A stretch of 64,000 nucleotides of DNA from Candidatus Kuenenia stuttgartensis (GCA_945875585.1 CAMCLK010000005.1:1-64000), one strand, 5' to 3'; counted from the stretch's first letter, positions 53,401 through 62,591 are shown. Numbers and translations are program-made. The notes: generated by a model from the sequence alone, not told the origin.

Positions 53401-53452
53401 CGGTACCGCCCGGGCCCTACTCAACCTCCACGAAACCATCACACGCGAATAG
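50414..53452 (+). CDS. Planctomycete cytochrome with PSCyt1, DUF1549 and DUF1553 domains
   Basis: A 1012-residue exported protein. A signal sequence (LVAFLLMALVFGVVA) precedes a single haem c motif C-YF-CH (Cys38, Cys41, His42) in the PSCyt1 module. DUF1549 (about 135-340) follows, ending near ECHDHKYDPF, a second Cys/His motif. A long middle region contains a carbohydrate-binding-like beta domain. DUF1553 (about 690-945) includes NRIWKLLFGSGI and the closing ECTAERTRSNTPLQSLVLLND. The start may be ATG 50414, directly after AAGGGAG, or GTG 50420 at better spacing. It is paired with a DUF1501 gene 11 bases on, an arrangement frequent in this phylum. Confidence 0.93.
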   Translation: MLVAFLLMALVFGVVADPLVSGPVEFNRDIRPILSDRCYFCHGPDKGHRKADLRLDTREGLLGAPGETGSVVPSKPDASELLERILSTDPDKRMPPPKSGKDLSPAEIALIRRWIEQGAPYEGHWAFQAIKRPKPAVVAPEPIDGFVKALLAKKGLTMAGPTDRRTLLRRLSFDLTGLPPTPEEVDAFVADRSPDALAKQVDRLLSSPRHGERLAMWWLDLVRYADTVGYHGDQPVSVHPFRQYVIDSFNANVPFDRFTREQIAGDLLPGAGDREKIASGYNRLGMMSAEGGVQPKEYLAKYIAERVRNVSGVWLGVTLGCAECHDHKYDPFATREFYRMEAFFADINEKGLYGGGTDWGPSMRVPTKVQREELARIEADISKSRSEISKSDPRVTEAYRKTLEAWKILEVRKQRSLGGAKLAVRGPGSILASGKSPPTDTHVMEIVAPAGGLAVLRLEVLPADGLPGRGPGRASNGNFVLTEIKARKAGDAAAPLLPFKSARATFEQTGASAGNPWGRWVAEAAIDNDAKGPGWGWAIMEEAGQANAAEFTLATPVPAGTVLEVSLVQNHPNPAHTLGSYRLMGASQAVESLVRPQSQDIVTILAKEPKSRTPDEVSKFEASVARDMLDGSPVGAELRRLEKRKADIIATAPTTLVTERVMPRTVKILARGNWMDEKGEAVTPGTPAVLGAFKPRAALADRLDLANWVVSPENPLTARVTANRIWKLLFGSGISRSLDDFGAQGDWPSHPELVDYLAGRLVDSGWDLRALIRQVVLSETYQQSSASPRAIRDADPYNRLLARQGRFRVDAEMVRDNALAVSGLLVEKIGGPSVFPYQPPGYWAYLNFPTREWSNDAGESKHRRSVYVHWQRQYLHPSLAAFDAPSREECTAERTRSNTPLQSLVLLNDPIHVEAARQLAQRAQEIKGDDAERLKQMFRWALQRQALPDENRVLASLLAGQRQHYKALPADAAALVSVGGFKPAPGIDVVELAALTGTARALLNLHETITRE

Positions 53453-53463
53453 GAGATCTGTAT

Positions 53464-54861
53464 ATGTTGCCTTCACCGATTGCGCGACGCAGTTTTTTGC
53501 GGCACTCAGGCCTCAGTCTTGGCGGAATGGCGTTGAGCCAAATGTTGGCACGCGACTCCCGCGCGGGTGGATCCATCACCTCGTTGCCGTTCGCTCCCAA
53601 GGCGAAGCGGGTGATTTGGCTCTACATGGCCGGTGGCATGAGCCATATCGACACGTTCGACAACAAACCAAAGCTGGCTCAATTAAACGGTCAGGCAATG
53701 CCCGACTCCGTGACCAAGGGGCAACAGATTGCTCAATTGCAGGGGGCGAAGCTAACCTGTCTCGCGCCCCAGCATCCATTCAAAAAGTGGGGCCAATCCG
53801 GTCAAGAAATATCGGTTATATGGCCAAAGCTCGCCGCTGCCTGCGCCGACAAAATCTGTCTCGTGCGGTCGTTGTCCACCGAAGCGATCAATCATGATCC
53901 TGCCCATACGTTCATGAACACGGGCACCATGATTCCCGGCCGCCCCGCCATGGGCTCGTGGCTCCTTTATGGTCTGGGAAGTGAATCGGAAAACCTGCCC
54001 GGCTTCATTGTTCTGGTTTCCACAGGCCGGTTTGGCCAGCGACAACCTATTGCCGCGCGCCAGTGGCATTCAGGATTTTTGCCCGGTCAACATCAGGGTG
54101 TTGAACTTCGCGGCACGGGCGACCCGGTGCTCTATGTGCGGAATCCTGCTGGTGTGGACATGCCCGCGCAGCGTCAGGTGATTGATGCGGTGGGTGATCT
54201 TAACAGACTCCGCGACCGTGCAGTGGATGACCCGGAAATCAGTACACGTATCAGCCAATATGAGCTGGCATTCCGCATGCAAACCAGTGTTCCAGGCTTG
54301 ATGGATCTTGCCAGCGAGCCGCGCGATGTGCTCGATCTGTACGGCACCAAAGGCGGAGACGGCAGCTTCGGTTCCAATTGCCTCTTGGCACGCAGGCTTG
54401 CCGAACGTGGGGTGCGCTTTATCCAGCTCTATCACCGCGACTGGGACCACCACGGAGCGGTAAAAGAGCATGTTGCCGGAACGGCTGCGGAGGTCGATCA
54501 GGGTGCTGCCGCCCTGATTACTGATCTTGAGCGCCGCGGCATGCTTGACGATACCTTGGTGGTGTTTGGTTCTGAATTCGGACGCACCCCCATGGCTCAG
54601 GGAAATGGCCGCGATCATCATCTGGCCGGGTTTACCATGTGGTTTGCTGGCGGTGGTATCAAGCGTGGTTTCAGCTATGGCAACACCGATGAATTTGGCT
54701 ACCATGCGGTTGAAAACAAAGTGTCGGTGCATGATGTTCACGCGACGCTGCTTCATCAGTTAGGCATCGACCACGAGCGATTCACGCACAAGTTTCAGGG
54801 GCTCGACATGCGCTTGACCGGAGTTGAATCGTGCCGCGTGGTGAAGGAGATTTTGGCGTAA
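53464..54861 (+). CDS. DUF1501 protein (sulfatase-like fold, Tat-exported)
   Basis: The 465-residue product opens with a twin-arginine signal (IARRSFLRHSGLSLGGMAL, RR at 8-9), so it is probably exported folded. The DUF1501 body contains KRVIWLYMAGGMSHIDTFDNKP, an alkaline-phosphatase/sulfatase-like metal-site segment, QLYHRDWDHHG, and VVFGSEFGRTPMAQGNGRDHH near the C-terminus. The enzyme activity of DUF1501 is not established. It always keeps close company with the DUF1549/1553 cytochrome, as here, and may bind or process polysaccharide at the cell surface. ATG 53464 has GGAG upstream. Confidence 0.93.
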   Translation: MLPSPIARRSFLRHSGLSLGGMALSQMLARDSRAGGSITSLPFAPKAKRVIWLYMAGGMSHIDTFDNKPKLAQLNGQAMPDSVTKGQQIAQLQGAKLTCLAPQHPFKKWGQSGQEISVIWPKLAAACADKICLVRSLSTEAINHDPAHTFMNTGTMIPGRPAMGSWLLYGLGSESENLPGFIVLVSTGRFGQRQPIAARQWHSGFLPGQHQGVELRGTGDPVLYVRNPAGVDMPAQRQVIDAVGDLNRLRDRAVDDPEISTRISQYELAFRMQTSVPGLMDLASEPRDVLDLYGTKGGDGSFGSNCLLARRLAERGVRFIQLYHRDWDHHGAVKEHVAGTAAEVDQGAAALITDLERRGMLDDTLVVFGSEFGRTPMAQGNGRDHHLAGFTMWFAGGGIKRGFSYGNTDEFGYHAVENKVSVHDVHATLLHQLGIDHERFTHKFQGLDMRLTGVESCRVVKEILA

Positions 54862-55109
54862 TCCGGTGTTATTGTGTGTATTAAAACACGTCACCAAGCG
54901 AAACATGCGGGGAGTAAAATGGCATCGCAATGAAGGCTTGCCGCTGCCACAGTAATTCCGCCCCTTAAGGCTGTCTATAAGGCTTCGAATGATATGATAT
55001 TTGCCCCATTGGCCTTACTGAATTCATTCGCATGTTGATCGGCTCTTGGGCCATCCCCTGTATAAGGCACCGGCCTTGGCTATGGCTTCACTGGCCGAAA
55101 GCAGGGATC

Positions 55110-56855
55110 TCAGCTTCGGGCCGGGTTTTTACCGTTGAGGATCCGGCCGATTACAGTGTGGCGGACCATCAGTTGGTAGGTGCCCAGCAACAGGGGTATC
55201 GAGATCCCGAGTACCAGAGTGGCTTTGGCCATTGCGGGCAAACGCAGGTAATAAAAAAACCACTGGCAGCAAATCACCACGGGAACATGCGTCAGGTACA
55301 GCCAGTAGGACGCGTCCGCAACATATCGGAAATAGCCGTTGCCTGATCGGAATATCTGGTGGGCCAAGCCGATAGCGCCAAGAACCATGCACCAGGTGAA
55401 CAGGGCTTTGACAACGGTATTGGGAACTAGCCAGCCAGTCAGAAAAAAAGTCGAGGGGAAAAGAACCAACGAGGCCAGGGGCAACGTGATGAGCCAATGC
55501 CGCCCGAGCAGGCAGGCGGTGTCGTTCAACCGGTAGTACCAGCACCCGAAAAAGAAGAACACCGCGTAGTAAAAAAACACGTGCGGTTTGGGCACGATGC
55601 CAATGGAAAGGTCGGGCCCTATTCGGGATAACAGGGTTCTCGGGAAATAATCCAGGTTCATGAAGGCCTGCGCGGCGCAGGTCAGCACGAATGCCACAAG
55701 CAAGCCCGCGGGTAGATGACTAGGATTCCAACCGGAACTTGGATTTTCAACATTGCAAAACATAGACCATCCAAAATAGATGATGCACAGCCACCAGAGG
55801 TACCAGAGAAACCAAAGGTGATCGAAGAAATTATCCTGCAGCAGGTTGATCTCCGTGCCCCCGATCTTTGCCACCAACATGTCGGAAGACAGCCAAGCGA
55901 AATATTCCCGCATGAATCCCGGCAATGCCGCTACCTCAGCGGGAGCAGCGCGAACAACTTGGGAGACCGGAGCGGCAAGGGGTTCTCTAGACAACCCCGT
56001 CAGATAGCCGATCACATCCTTCCGGCCTCGTTCCAGCGCGGTTATGTCGGCCGGCCAGACTCCTTTTGCCAGCCAGATTTCCGTTGCGGATTCCCCGGCG
56101 GCCTGATGGGCGGAAATCCAGGGCGACTTGCCCGCGGCAGTCGCAAGAAAAGGATCGCCTCCTTTATCGATGAGAAGTTTCAGGAGGTCCACCCTGCCCA
56201 GCATCGAAGCGATTGTCATCGGGTTGCCCCCGGCGCGGTTCACGGCATTTGGATTGGCTCCAAGGTCCAGCAACTGCCGCACGACTGGTTCAGACTCGCA
56301 CAGCACGGCCCAGGCAAGCGGAGTCATGACCATGCGTTTCTCGGGCATCTCGAGGCACCCGGGCGGGCCCATGGCCACCAGTTTGGACACTAGCCCGGTG
56401 TCCCCTTGCTGGATTGCCTGAAAGATTGGCATTTGTGGATGGCTGGCTGTGTCGCTCACTATCAGAAGACTCAGCACCTTGATGAAAGGCATCAGGGTAA
56501 GAACACACAGTAGGAGTGGAACCAGTATGCGTGCCGCTCGGTTTTTCAGCATGCCTTTTGCGCCTTTTCGGCTGGCCAGCATCGCTGTGAAAAAACCGCT
56601 CACCAGAAAGAACAATTGCATACGGAACGCATGGATGAAATTCACGGCCTCGGCCAGAGACGCGTTCATGTCGCCGTCCATGACAATCCACGGACTTCCG
56701 CAGTAGGCCATCAATGCATGCAGCGCGATTCCAAGCAGCATGGCGATGGCCCTGAGGGCATCGAGGTCATGACGCCTTGGATCGGGCAGATTTCCCCCGG
56801 CAGGATCGGCATGTTTTTTCGGCACACTTCGAAATGCGGCCAATTGATCGCTCAC
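55110..56855 (-). CDS. Acyltransferase-3 family membrane protein with inserted ankyrin repeats
   Basis: Integral membrane acyltransferase (OafA/OpgC type), expected to move acyl groups onto an extracytoplasmic glycan or lipid. The 581-residue product has the opening RHDLDALRAIAMLLGIALHAL, with the family Arg28, His29 and catalytic-type His46, then about nine further membrane helices. After the third helix an insert of about 160 residues (140-300) contains ankyrin-like repeats (TPLAWAVLCESEPVVRQLLDLGANPNAVN and a second unit near 205-235). That insert is not a normal part of the family. It is third in a minus-strand operon, 17 bases after the ABC transporter. It ends in a KNPARS tail. Confidence 0.85.
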   Translation of the reverse strand: MSDQLAAFRSVPKKHADPAGGNLPDPRRHDLDALRAIAMLLGIALHALMAYCGSPWIVMDGDMNASLAEAVNFIHAFRMQLFFLVSGFFTAMLASRKGAKGMLKNRAARILVPLLLCVLTLMPFIKVLSLLIVSDTASHPQMPIFQAIQQGDTGLVSKLVAMGPPGCLEMPEKRMVMTPLAWAVLCESEPVVRQLLDLGANPNAVNRAGGNPMTIASMLGRVDLLKLLIDKGGDPFLATAAGKSPWISAHQAAGESATEIWLAKGVWPADITALERGRKDVIGYLTGLSREPLAAPVSQVVRAAPAEVAALPGFMREYFAWLSSDMLVAKIGGTEINLLQDNFFDHLWFLWYLWWLCIIYFGWSMFCNVENPSSGWNPSHLPAGLLVAFVLTCAAQAFMNLDYFPRTLLSRIGPDLSIGIVPKPHVFFYYAVFFFFGCWYYRLNDTACLLGRHWLITLPLASLVLFPSTFFLTGWLVPNTVVKALFTWCMVLGAIGLAHQIFRSGNGYFRYVADASYWLYLTHVPVVICCQWFFYYLRLPAMAKATLVLGISIPLLLGTYQLMVRHTVIGRILNGKNPARS

Positions 56856-56872
56856 GCATACCTCTCAGCTAT

Positions 56873-59191
56873 TCATTCGGAACTGGCGGGTTTGGAGCGG
56901 CGCAGCAACAGCCAGCCAAGAAACAGGTAAAGGATGATTTGGGCAGCGAGGCCTGCCAAGGCCAAGGGAACTGATTGGATGAAACTTTCTCCAAAAATCC
57001 ACATATGGCTCGGAAGGGCCACGATGCCGTTTTCCATGGGCGAAACCTGGGTGGCGCGGAGTCCCCAGTAGGTGGGGGAGGTGACGAAGGCAACAGCCTT
57101 GGGCATGGGAGCCGCAGCAAGGCCAAGGGCGCTTCCCAGAATCAACTGGGGCAACATCATCGCCCCTAGGAGGATGATCGATCGGTCCGGCTTGCGCGTG
57201 ATGGAGCCGAGCAGCACACCTAGACATCCGCAACCCAGCGTGGTCACCCAATGGACCAGCAGCATCGGCGGGAAAGCGATACGGTAATCCGATGGGACGG
57301 GATCCAGTCGGTTGGTCCATTGCCTGACTTCGAAAAGCGCCTCAAGGATCCCATCAAAGACGATGGTCTGGAAACCGGTGGCCAGCAGAAGGATCGCCAG
57401 CTTCGAGAGCAGGTAGGCCAACGGCAGCAATCCCGCTGATTTTTCCCGGGGAAAGATATCACCATCACGAACCATCAGGGTCAGCCCCAACAGCATTCCC
57501 ATGAAGGACAATCCCATCATCTGCACCGACAGGTACTTCAGGGTAGTGATGTGATTCTTAATGAACCTATCCGGGAAAACCGTTTCTGTTCCGTCGATGG
57601 CTCCGGTAACGATGCGATTGAGGTCATCACTGGCCAAGTTTTTCCGCATGGCAGGCTTGACCGAAAAGAGGTAGGCCAATTGCGCCTTGATGCTCAGGTT
57701 GTCGTCCTCGTCTATTGTTCCTTGGGCCGCCCCATGGATCACCGGCCAAAACGCCGAAAACGCCTCTTTTTCCTCTTCGTTGAGATTTCGGGTCAGCAGG
57801 ATCGGTTTTGAGAAATCGGAAATCCAATGACCGGCAATCACGATGAGCGCGAAAATGGCCGGCATAAGCGCCGCTAGGAACAAGAACCTGCGGTCGCTCA
57901 AGACGGATGCGCACTCCCGGCGTGTCAATATGCCGGCTTGTCGAATGCATTCCCGCAACCGCGCCCCAACGCTCCTTCTCTGGATCTCCGTTCCACCGGT
58001 CTTGTGCGCGGATGCACCTGTGGAACCGTCATCGGGTGTTGCTCCATTTTCTGTTGCGGCCCATTTGTCCGCACCTTCGTCCTCGAGCCGGACAAAGGCA
58101 TCGGAAAGGTTTTCCACGCCGAAATGGGCGCAAGCGCCGCCCGGTGGCCCGAGGTAAACCACCTTGCCATCCGAAAGGACCAACAACGTGTCGGCCTTGG
58201 AGATGTTGTCTAGGTGGTGGGTAACGCACAGGACAAGTTTCCCCCGTCTTGCGGTCTCGGCCAGAACCTCCATGACCCGGGCTTCAGAGGCGGGGTCGAG
58301 GCTGCTGGTCGCCTCATCAACCACTAGGATTGACGGGTTGACCACCAGTTCAGACGCCAGTTCAACCCTTTTGCGCTCCCCGCCTGAAAGCGAGGAAATG
58401 GTTTGCCCGCCAAGCCGATCAACACCCATGGAACGCAGGGCCGAGTCCACATGGGTCTCGATCTCCTCCGGGCTGGTGTCGGTTGGCAACCTGAGCTTCG
58501 CGGCGAACCAAACTACTTGGCGCACCGTGAGTGTCTCATGAAGCGACATCTGTTGGGGCGCGTAACCGATAAGGCCGTTCATGATGGTCGGGTTGGAAAG
58601 AAAAGGATTCCCGCCAAAAAGGAGGCTTCCCCCGCTAGTCGACTGGAGGCCTTGCATGCACTTCACCAGTGTGGACTTGCCGGCGCCGCTCGGCCCAAGG
58701 ATGCAAACGAACTCGCCGGGCTTGAAGGAAAACGAGACGCGGTCAAGTATCGGTTTCTCCCGCCCGGCAACCCGTACCGTCAAACCCACGGCTTCCAAGT
58801 TCGGCGACCCGCGCCTGGTTGTCACAACGAGGTTCTTGCCGTCTTCAATCCAAAGCGCCTGGGGACCGAGGTGCAGCGTCGCCCCGGGTTCCCAGACCGC
58901 TTCGCCAGTCACGGATTTTCCATCAAGCGTGACGCCATGGGTGCTTCCCAGATCGCGCACGATCAGTCGGCCGTCGGCCCTCATGCTCAATGACGCGTGC
59001 GTTCTGGAAACTGCGGGATGGTCGATCCAGATGTCGCTGTCAGGATTGCGGCCGATCAGAAGTTCCGGCTTGCGGTTTATGAGCGGCACAAGTTTAAAGC
59101 GCCAAGGGGCGTGGGAATTGTCGGAAACCCCGGTCCAAGGAGAAACCAGTGGCCTTGTTATCTCGTTGTGTTCGTCTGAAGGTTTGCTCAT
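56873..59191 (-). CDS. FHA-ABC transporter of the ABCG type (ATPase and permease in one chain)
   Basis: A 772-residue exporter half. The FHA domain (about 30-115) has GRN at 47-49, SRTH at 62-65 and GSTHG at 82-86, so it should bind phosphothreonine. The ABC domain has Walker A GPSGAGKST at 166-174, signature LSGGERKRVELA and Walker B LVVDEATSSLD. The C-terminal half (about 460-770) has six membrane helices of the ABCG type, beginning RRECASVLSDRRFLFLAAL. FHA-ABCG fusions are known in actinobacteria and planctomycetes, probably gated by kinase signals. The start overlaps the stop of the upstream redox gene (ATGA), and it lies before the acyltransferase. Confidence 0.92.
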   Translation of the reverse strand: MSKPSDEHNEITRPLVSPWTGVSDNSHAPWRFKLVPLINRKPELLIGRNPDSDIWIDHPAVSRTHASLSMRADGRLIVRDLGSTHGVTLDGKSVTGEAVWEPGATLHLGPQALWIEDGKNLVVTTRRGSPNLEAVGLTVRVAGREKPILDRVSFSFKPGEFVCILGPSGAGKSTLVKCMQGLQSTSGGSLLFGGNPFLSNPTIMNGLIGYAPQQMSLHETLTVRQVVWFAAKLRLPTDTSPEEIETHVDSALRSMGVDRLGGQTISSLSGGERKRVELASELVVNPSILVVDEATSSLDPASEARVMEVLAETARRGKLVLCVTHHLDNISKADTLLVLSDGKVVYLGPPGGACAHFGVENLSDAFVRLEDEGADKWAATENGATPDDGSTGASAHKTGGTEIQRRSVGARLRECIRQAGILTRRECASVLSDRRFLFLAALMPAIFALIVIAGHWISDFSKPILLTRNLNEEEKEAFSAFWPVIHGAAQGTIDEDDNLSIKAQLAYLFSVKPAMRKNLASDDLNRIVTGAIDGTETVFPDRFIKNHITTLKYLSVQMMGLSFMGMLLGLTLMVRDGDIFPREKSAGLLPLAYLLSKLAILLLATGFQTIVFDGILEALFEVRQWTNRLDPVPSDYRIAFPPMLLVHWVTTLGCGCLGVLLGSITRKPDRSIILLGAMMLPQLILGSALGLAAAPMPKAVAFVTSPTYWGLRATQVSPMENGIVALPSHMWIFGESFIQSVPLALAGLAAQIILYLFLGWLLLRRSKPASSE

Positions 59192-61245
59192 GGCTGTTTG
59201 TCACCGGAAATTGCAGCGGGGCTCGCTTGGTTGGGCTGGTCATCCAATCCGAATTGCTGCTTCAACGTGGTGGCTATGATGCCAGTACGGTAGCCGCTGA
59301 AAAAACCCTGTTGCAAGTTCCATCGGGAATTCTTGGGAATCGTGAGGGCAACGAAGGGAAAAACCATTTCGTCGGTAGTGGCTTCACCCATGAAAATAGC
59401 CTTGGGAGGCTTGAACGGGTTGGCGGGGTTGCCGCTGGTGTTGTCCATCAGAGACGAGACATGCACCTTGCTGCCTTTGGCTACGGGAATAGGCTCTCGA
59501 AATGTGTACATCCTTTGCCAGTTGAAATCGAACCTTGGCACATTCAACAAGACTTTCCGGGTGCCGTCGGGTCTTTCCAGTGTCACGGTCTGCGATACGG
59601 TCAGAAGGTGGCCATGAGGAGAGATGCCAACGATGCGGCAATCATCCTCGACGGGCCATGCGGTGTTGGTTCGCCTTCGCTGGTTGGGGGGCATCAGGAG
59701 GAATTTATCGTCATTAATGTTAGTCGTCCGGAAATCCTCGGCGGGATTGATATCCCCCTTGGCAAGGTACAGTTCGATCGATGAGAAATCGGTCTCAACC
59801 TTGCCGGAACGGTGATAGTGCATTTGCACCACGAGGTCGGTTTTTTCAGGTATCGAAAGCGCGCAACCCGCTGGGGTTTTCCAAACGCTGTGGCCCGGGG
59901 CGTAGCCTCCAATCTGCTCGAAAGGCAACCGGGACTTGTTGGTGTCGATCTTGTGGTATTTGCCCAGCATCGCCGATTGGCCGTAGCCCGGCCCCGAATC
60001 ATCTGGAAGCAAACCATAAGCGTTCAGGCCTTTGTCGGCGATGATGCGGGCCTGAGTGGCGGAATCCGCGAACCAAATGAGCGTGTGGTGTACCACCTTC
60101 TGGTTCCCGGGAATGAAACGCATCGCCCGCACCTTCAGCTCCCGGTTCAGGTTCAGTTTGTAAACCATGTAGCGGTACATGTCGTCGCCTGAGGCCGCCA
60201 ACGTCATCGGCCCATCCGGCTTGAGAACCAGATCGGGCTTTCCAAGGTCCGCTGATTCAGGGTCGGTCGGAGGCAAGGCCCGGGTATTGGCCGGAACCGC
60301 GCCCTTGGGCATTCCCTCCTCAAGCCACTGCCTCAGCAATCGCAACTCTTGAGGCGAAGGTACAGAAGGAGCATCTGAAAGGGCGAAATCCGATTCGGCT
60401 TGCCCGGGTGGCATGATTTTCCGTTCAATTAGGTCGATCCCCATTTCCACCCAGAGGGTGGCGTCTTGGTAATTCGCGAGGGAAAACGGGGCGACACCTT
60501 TTTCCTGATGGCAAACAGCACAATGCTTGTAAAGAATCGGCTGGATGTCCCGGTAGTACTCCGCCTTGCCCGTTGAATCTGGCACAGCCTTGCGTAATTC
60601 CACCGGACATCCAACAGATGGCGTTTTTGGCACCCTCACCGGAAGGCCTTTGGCCGCATCCGATATGGCCTCGCGCATGTCATTGCGACGGACCACGGAC
60701 CGCTTGCCCAATTGCTCTACCCGGTCATTGATGCGGCCTTGATAAAGGACCTTGCCTTGCTGGTCCACCACCACAGCCGTGGGAACCACCGTCACGCCTA
60801 AAATGCCGGCCAACTGGTTGTTCCGGTCCAGAAGAAGTGGAAAAGCAGCCTTGAATTCATCCTTCAGCCGCTGGATATCCAGAGCATCGTCGCGCGCCAC
60901 CAAGAGGCCTAACAAACCAACCTTGGCGGGCGACCCCGACTTAGCAAGGTCAATCACCGATTCAGTCACCGCCTTTTGGGACAGGGGGCAGTCTGCGCCC
61001 AAAAACAACAAGACTGTCAAACTGTTCCCGGTTGTCAATTCCCCCAACCGCACTGATTTACCATCGGCTTGGTCGACAGCCTGATTCAAAAGGGCCCCGG
61101 AACCCCGTCTTTCTTCCGTCTGCTGGGCGGCAATAGGGCCAGCAGAAACAAGCAGGGCCACCAACAGCGGGATGGCGGAAAGGAATCTGATCAACCTCAA
61201 CCTTTTGAAAAGAAATAGGGGAGGGGCAGGCATGCTTGGTTTCAT
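59188..61245 (-). CDS. Exported redoxin / cytochrome c / copper-monooxygenase-like protein
   Basis: A three-part exported protein (685 residues from ATG 61245). Basic residues and a hydrophobic stretch (RFLSAIPLLVALLVSAGPIAAQQ) form a signal. A redoxin-like domain follows (LFLGADCPLSQKAV, with one Cys and no CxxC, so not a simple thioredoxin). A single-haem motif CAVCHQEKG is next. The C-terminal part resembles the copper type II ascorbate-dependent monooxygenase domain, with VVHHTLIWF, VVQMHYH and SPHGHLL His clusters. The frame is open to 61296, and ATG 61233 is also possible. First of the operon with the FHA-ABC and acyltransferase genes. Substrate unknown. Confidence 0.85.
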   Translation of the reverse strand: MKPSMPAPPLFLFKRLRLIRFLSAIPLLVALLVSAGPIAAQQTEERRGSGALLNQAVDQADGKSVRLGELTTGNSLTVLLFLGADCPLSQKAVTESVIDLAKSGSPAKVGLLGLLVARDDALDIQRLKDEFKAAFPLLLDRNNQLAGILGVTVVPTAVVVDQQGKVLYQGRINDRVEQLGKRSVVRRNDMREAISDAAKGLPVRVPKTPSVGCPVELRKAVPDSTGKAEYYRDIQPILYKHCAVCHQEKGVAPFSLANYQDATLWVEMGIDLIERKIMPPGQAESDFALSDAPSVPSPQELRLLRQWLEEGMPKGAVPANTRALPPTDPESADLGKPDLVLKPDGPMTLAASGDDMYRYMVYKLNLNRELKVRAMRFIPGNQKVVHHTLIWFADSATQARIIADKGLNAYGLLPDDSGPGYGQSAMLGKYHKIDTNKSRLPFEQIGGYAPGHSVWKTPAGCALSIPEKTDLVVQMHYHRSGKVETDFSSIELYLAKGDINPAEDFRTTNINDDKFLLMPPNQRRRTNTAWPVEDDCRIVGISPHGHLLTVSQTVTLERPDGTRKVLLNVPRFDFNWQRMYTFREPIPVAKGSKVHVSSLMDNTSGNPANPFKPPKAIFMGEATTDEMVFPFVALTIPKNSRWNLQQGFFSGYRTGIIATTLKQQFGLDDQPNQASPAAISGDKQP

Positions 61246-61526
61246 GAACACCACATAGATAATTCCGATGGATAAAGTCCAAGACCATGCGCGCATTCGC
61301 GAGGTGATCTTCGTGGGGTTAGTGATGGCAGTAACGCGCTATACAATCTTATCACACCGCATAGATCACGATGTTCAAGTTAAATGAAAACAGGAAGTCG
61401 GACAAGGTATTGGATGCGGCGCGGATTGACGAGGCCAAGATCATGGGGCATTTGGACACGATTGTTAAGTCAACGATCGTGTCTGGGTGCCACTTCAACA
61501 ATCAAAATGGCAAAGTCGAGATACGC

Positions 61527-62591
61527 CTAGGGATCAGACGAGTCGCAACCGAATGGCGGCATGGCATGCACCAAGTCGGCCACGCATTGCGCCCCGTCGG
61601 ATGGCTTTGGTGACGGGCCGGGGATTTTCAGGAATTCAGCCAACTGACTTTCCATGCGTGAAATATTCTTCAAGGCGATCCCAAGGCCTGATTTCTCCAT
61701 GTAGAACGCGTTGATGGCCTGCTCATGCTGACCTCTTATAGGAATACATATTGTCTTTTTTCCAAGAAAACGAGCTTCGCCAAGCAATTGGTTTCCAGCA
61801 GGGCCGATCAGGATAGTGCAAGCCGCAAGGGACTCTTCGAAACCAGCGCCATGTGGGTGGAACTCGAATTCCGGATAATCGCGGGAGTGACCGCATCCTC
61901 CGAAAACGATTGTTCTCATGCCGATAATCCGGGCGACCTTCAGCAGGTCTTTTCCCACCTCTTCCTTGTAATAAATCAGAGCAAATCCTCCGTCCGTGGG
62001 CTTCAACCGGGTTATCGAATTCCGCAACATGGGGCCGATAATCGCCCGAACCGGCCTGGCTGGCCGACAGAATTCCGGATGGAAGCAGGAAACCACCCGG
62101 GGAACTTGGAAAGGTACCAACCAGTCAACCAGTGGAGCCACGATACTCTGGTAGAACCTAAGGCCAGCAGGCAGGCCCAGCAGTTTGCACTTGCTCAGCT
62201 TCGCTTGGTTGTCGATGGCCAAAACGGGAACACCTTTCCTCAAGGCGATCCTCGGCACAAGCGGCTCAAAATCCGACAGCGCCAAATCTGGGCGGATCGT
62301 ATCCCAAATTCCTGTCACCCGGGATAAATGGTCTTTTCCGCGCATGATAAAATTGGCGCAGCGCCAGGCGGACGCGGGCCAATCGATTGAATGGCCTCTT
62401 TTTGCGAACAATATGCCATCAATCCTGTGCAATCGGGGATAATTGAGCCTTGCAAAAAAATCATAACCATCATGACTACTAAGAACATGGACGACGGCCT
62501 TATCTTCCAGCCGTTCTATAAGAGATTTAGCTCTGACGGAGTGTCCGAATCCTTCACCGCAAATCCCATAAAGAACCACGGGCTTGGCCAT
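61527..62591 (-). CDS. MurG-like glycosyltransferase (GT-B fold)
   Basis: A 354-residue cytosolic enzyme resembling UDP-sugar GT-B transferases. The N-terminal glycine loop is GICGEGFGHSVRAKSLIERL, the usual GxGxGHxxR acceptor-side pattern. The C-terminal donor-side pattern is ILIGPAGNQLLGEARFLGKKT, then PIRGQHEQAINA, the nucleotide-sugar pocket seen in MurG and its relatives. It is a Glyco_trans_1_3-type protein, not MurG itself, since no cell-wall genes are near. It has no obvious operon partner: the FG-GAP gene upstream is separated by a hairpin. A lipid-linked or surface glycan is the likely product. Confidence 0.82.
   Translation of the reverse strand: MAKPVVLYGICGEGFGHSVRAKSLIERLEDKAVVHVLSSHDGYDFFARLNYPRLHRIDGILFAKRGHSIDWPASAWRCANFIMRGKDHLSRVTGIWDTIRPDLALSDFEPLVPRIALRKGVPVLAIDNQAKLSKCKLLGLPAGLRFYQSIVAPLVDWLVPFQVPRVVSCFHPEFCRPARPVRAIIGPMLRNSITRLKPTDGGFALIYYKEEVGKDLLKVARIIGMRTIVFGGCGHSRDYPEFEFHPHGAGFEESLAACTILIGPAGNQLLGEARFLGKKTICIPIRGQHEQAINAFYMEKSGLGIALKNISRMESQLAEFLKIPGPSPKPSDGAQCVADLVHAMPPFGCDSSDP

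Noticed and set aside
54862-55109. Possible terminator or gene after the DUF1501 gene
   Set aside because: Only a weak GTGTT/AACAC pairing near 54866-54890 with no T-run, and no frame of reportable quality.
61371-61613. Plus-strand frame of 80 codons between two minus-strand genes
   Set aside because: No clear ribosome site, no family likeness, and its end overlaps the glycosyltransferase gene on the other strand; considered as a transposase remnant but nothing supports it.
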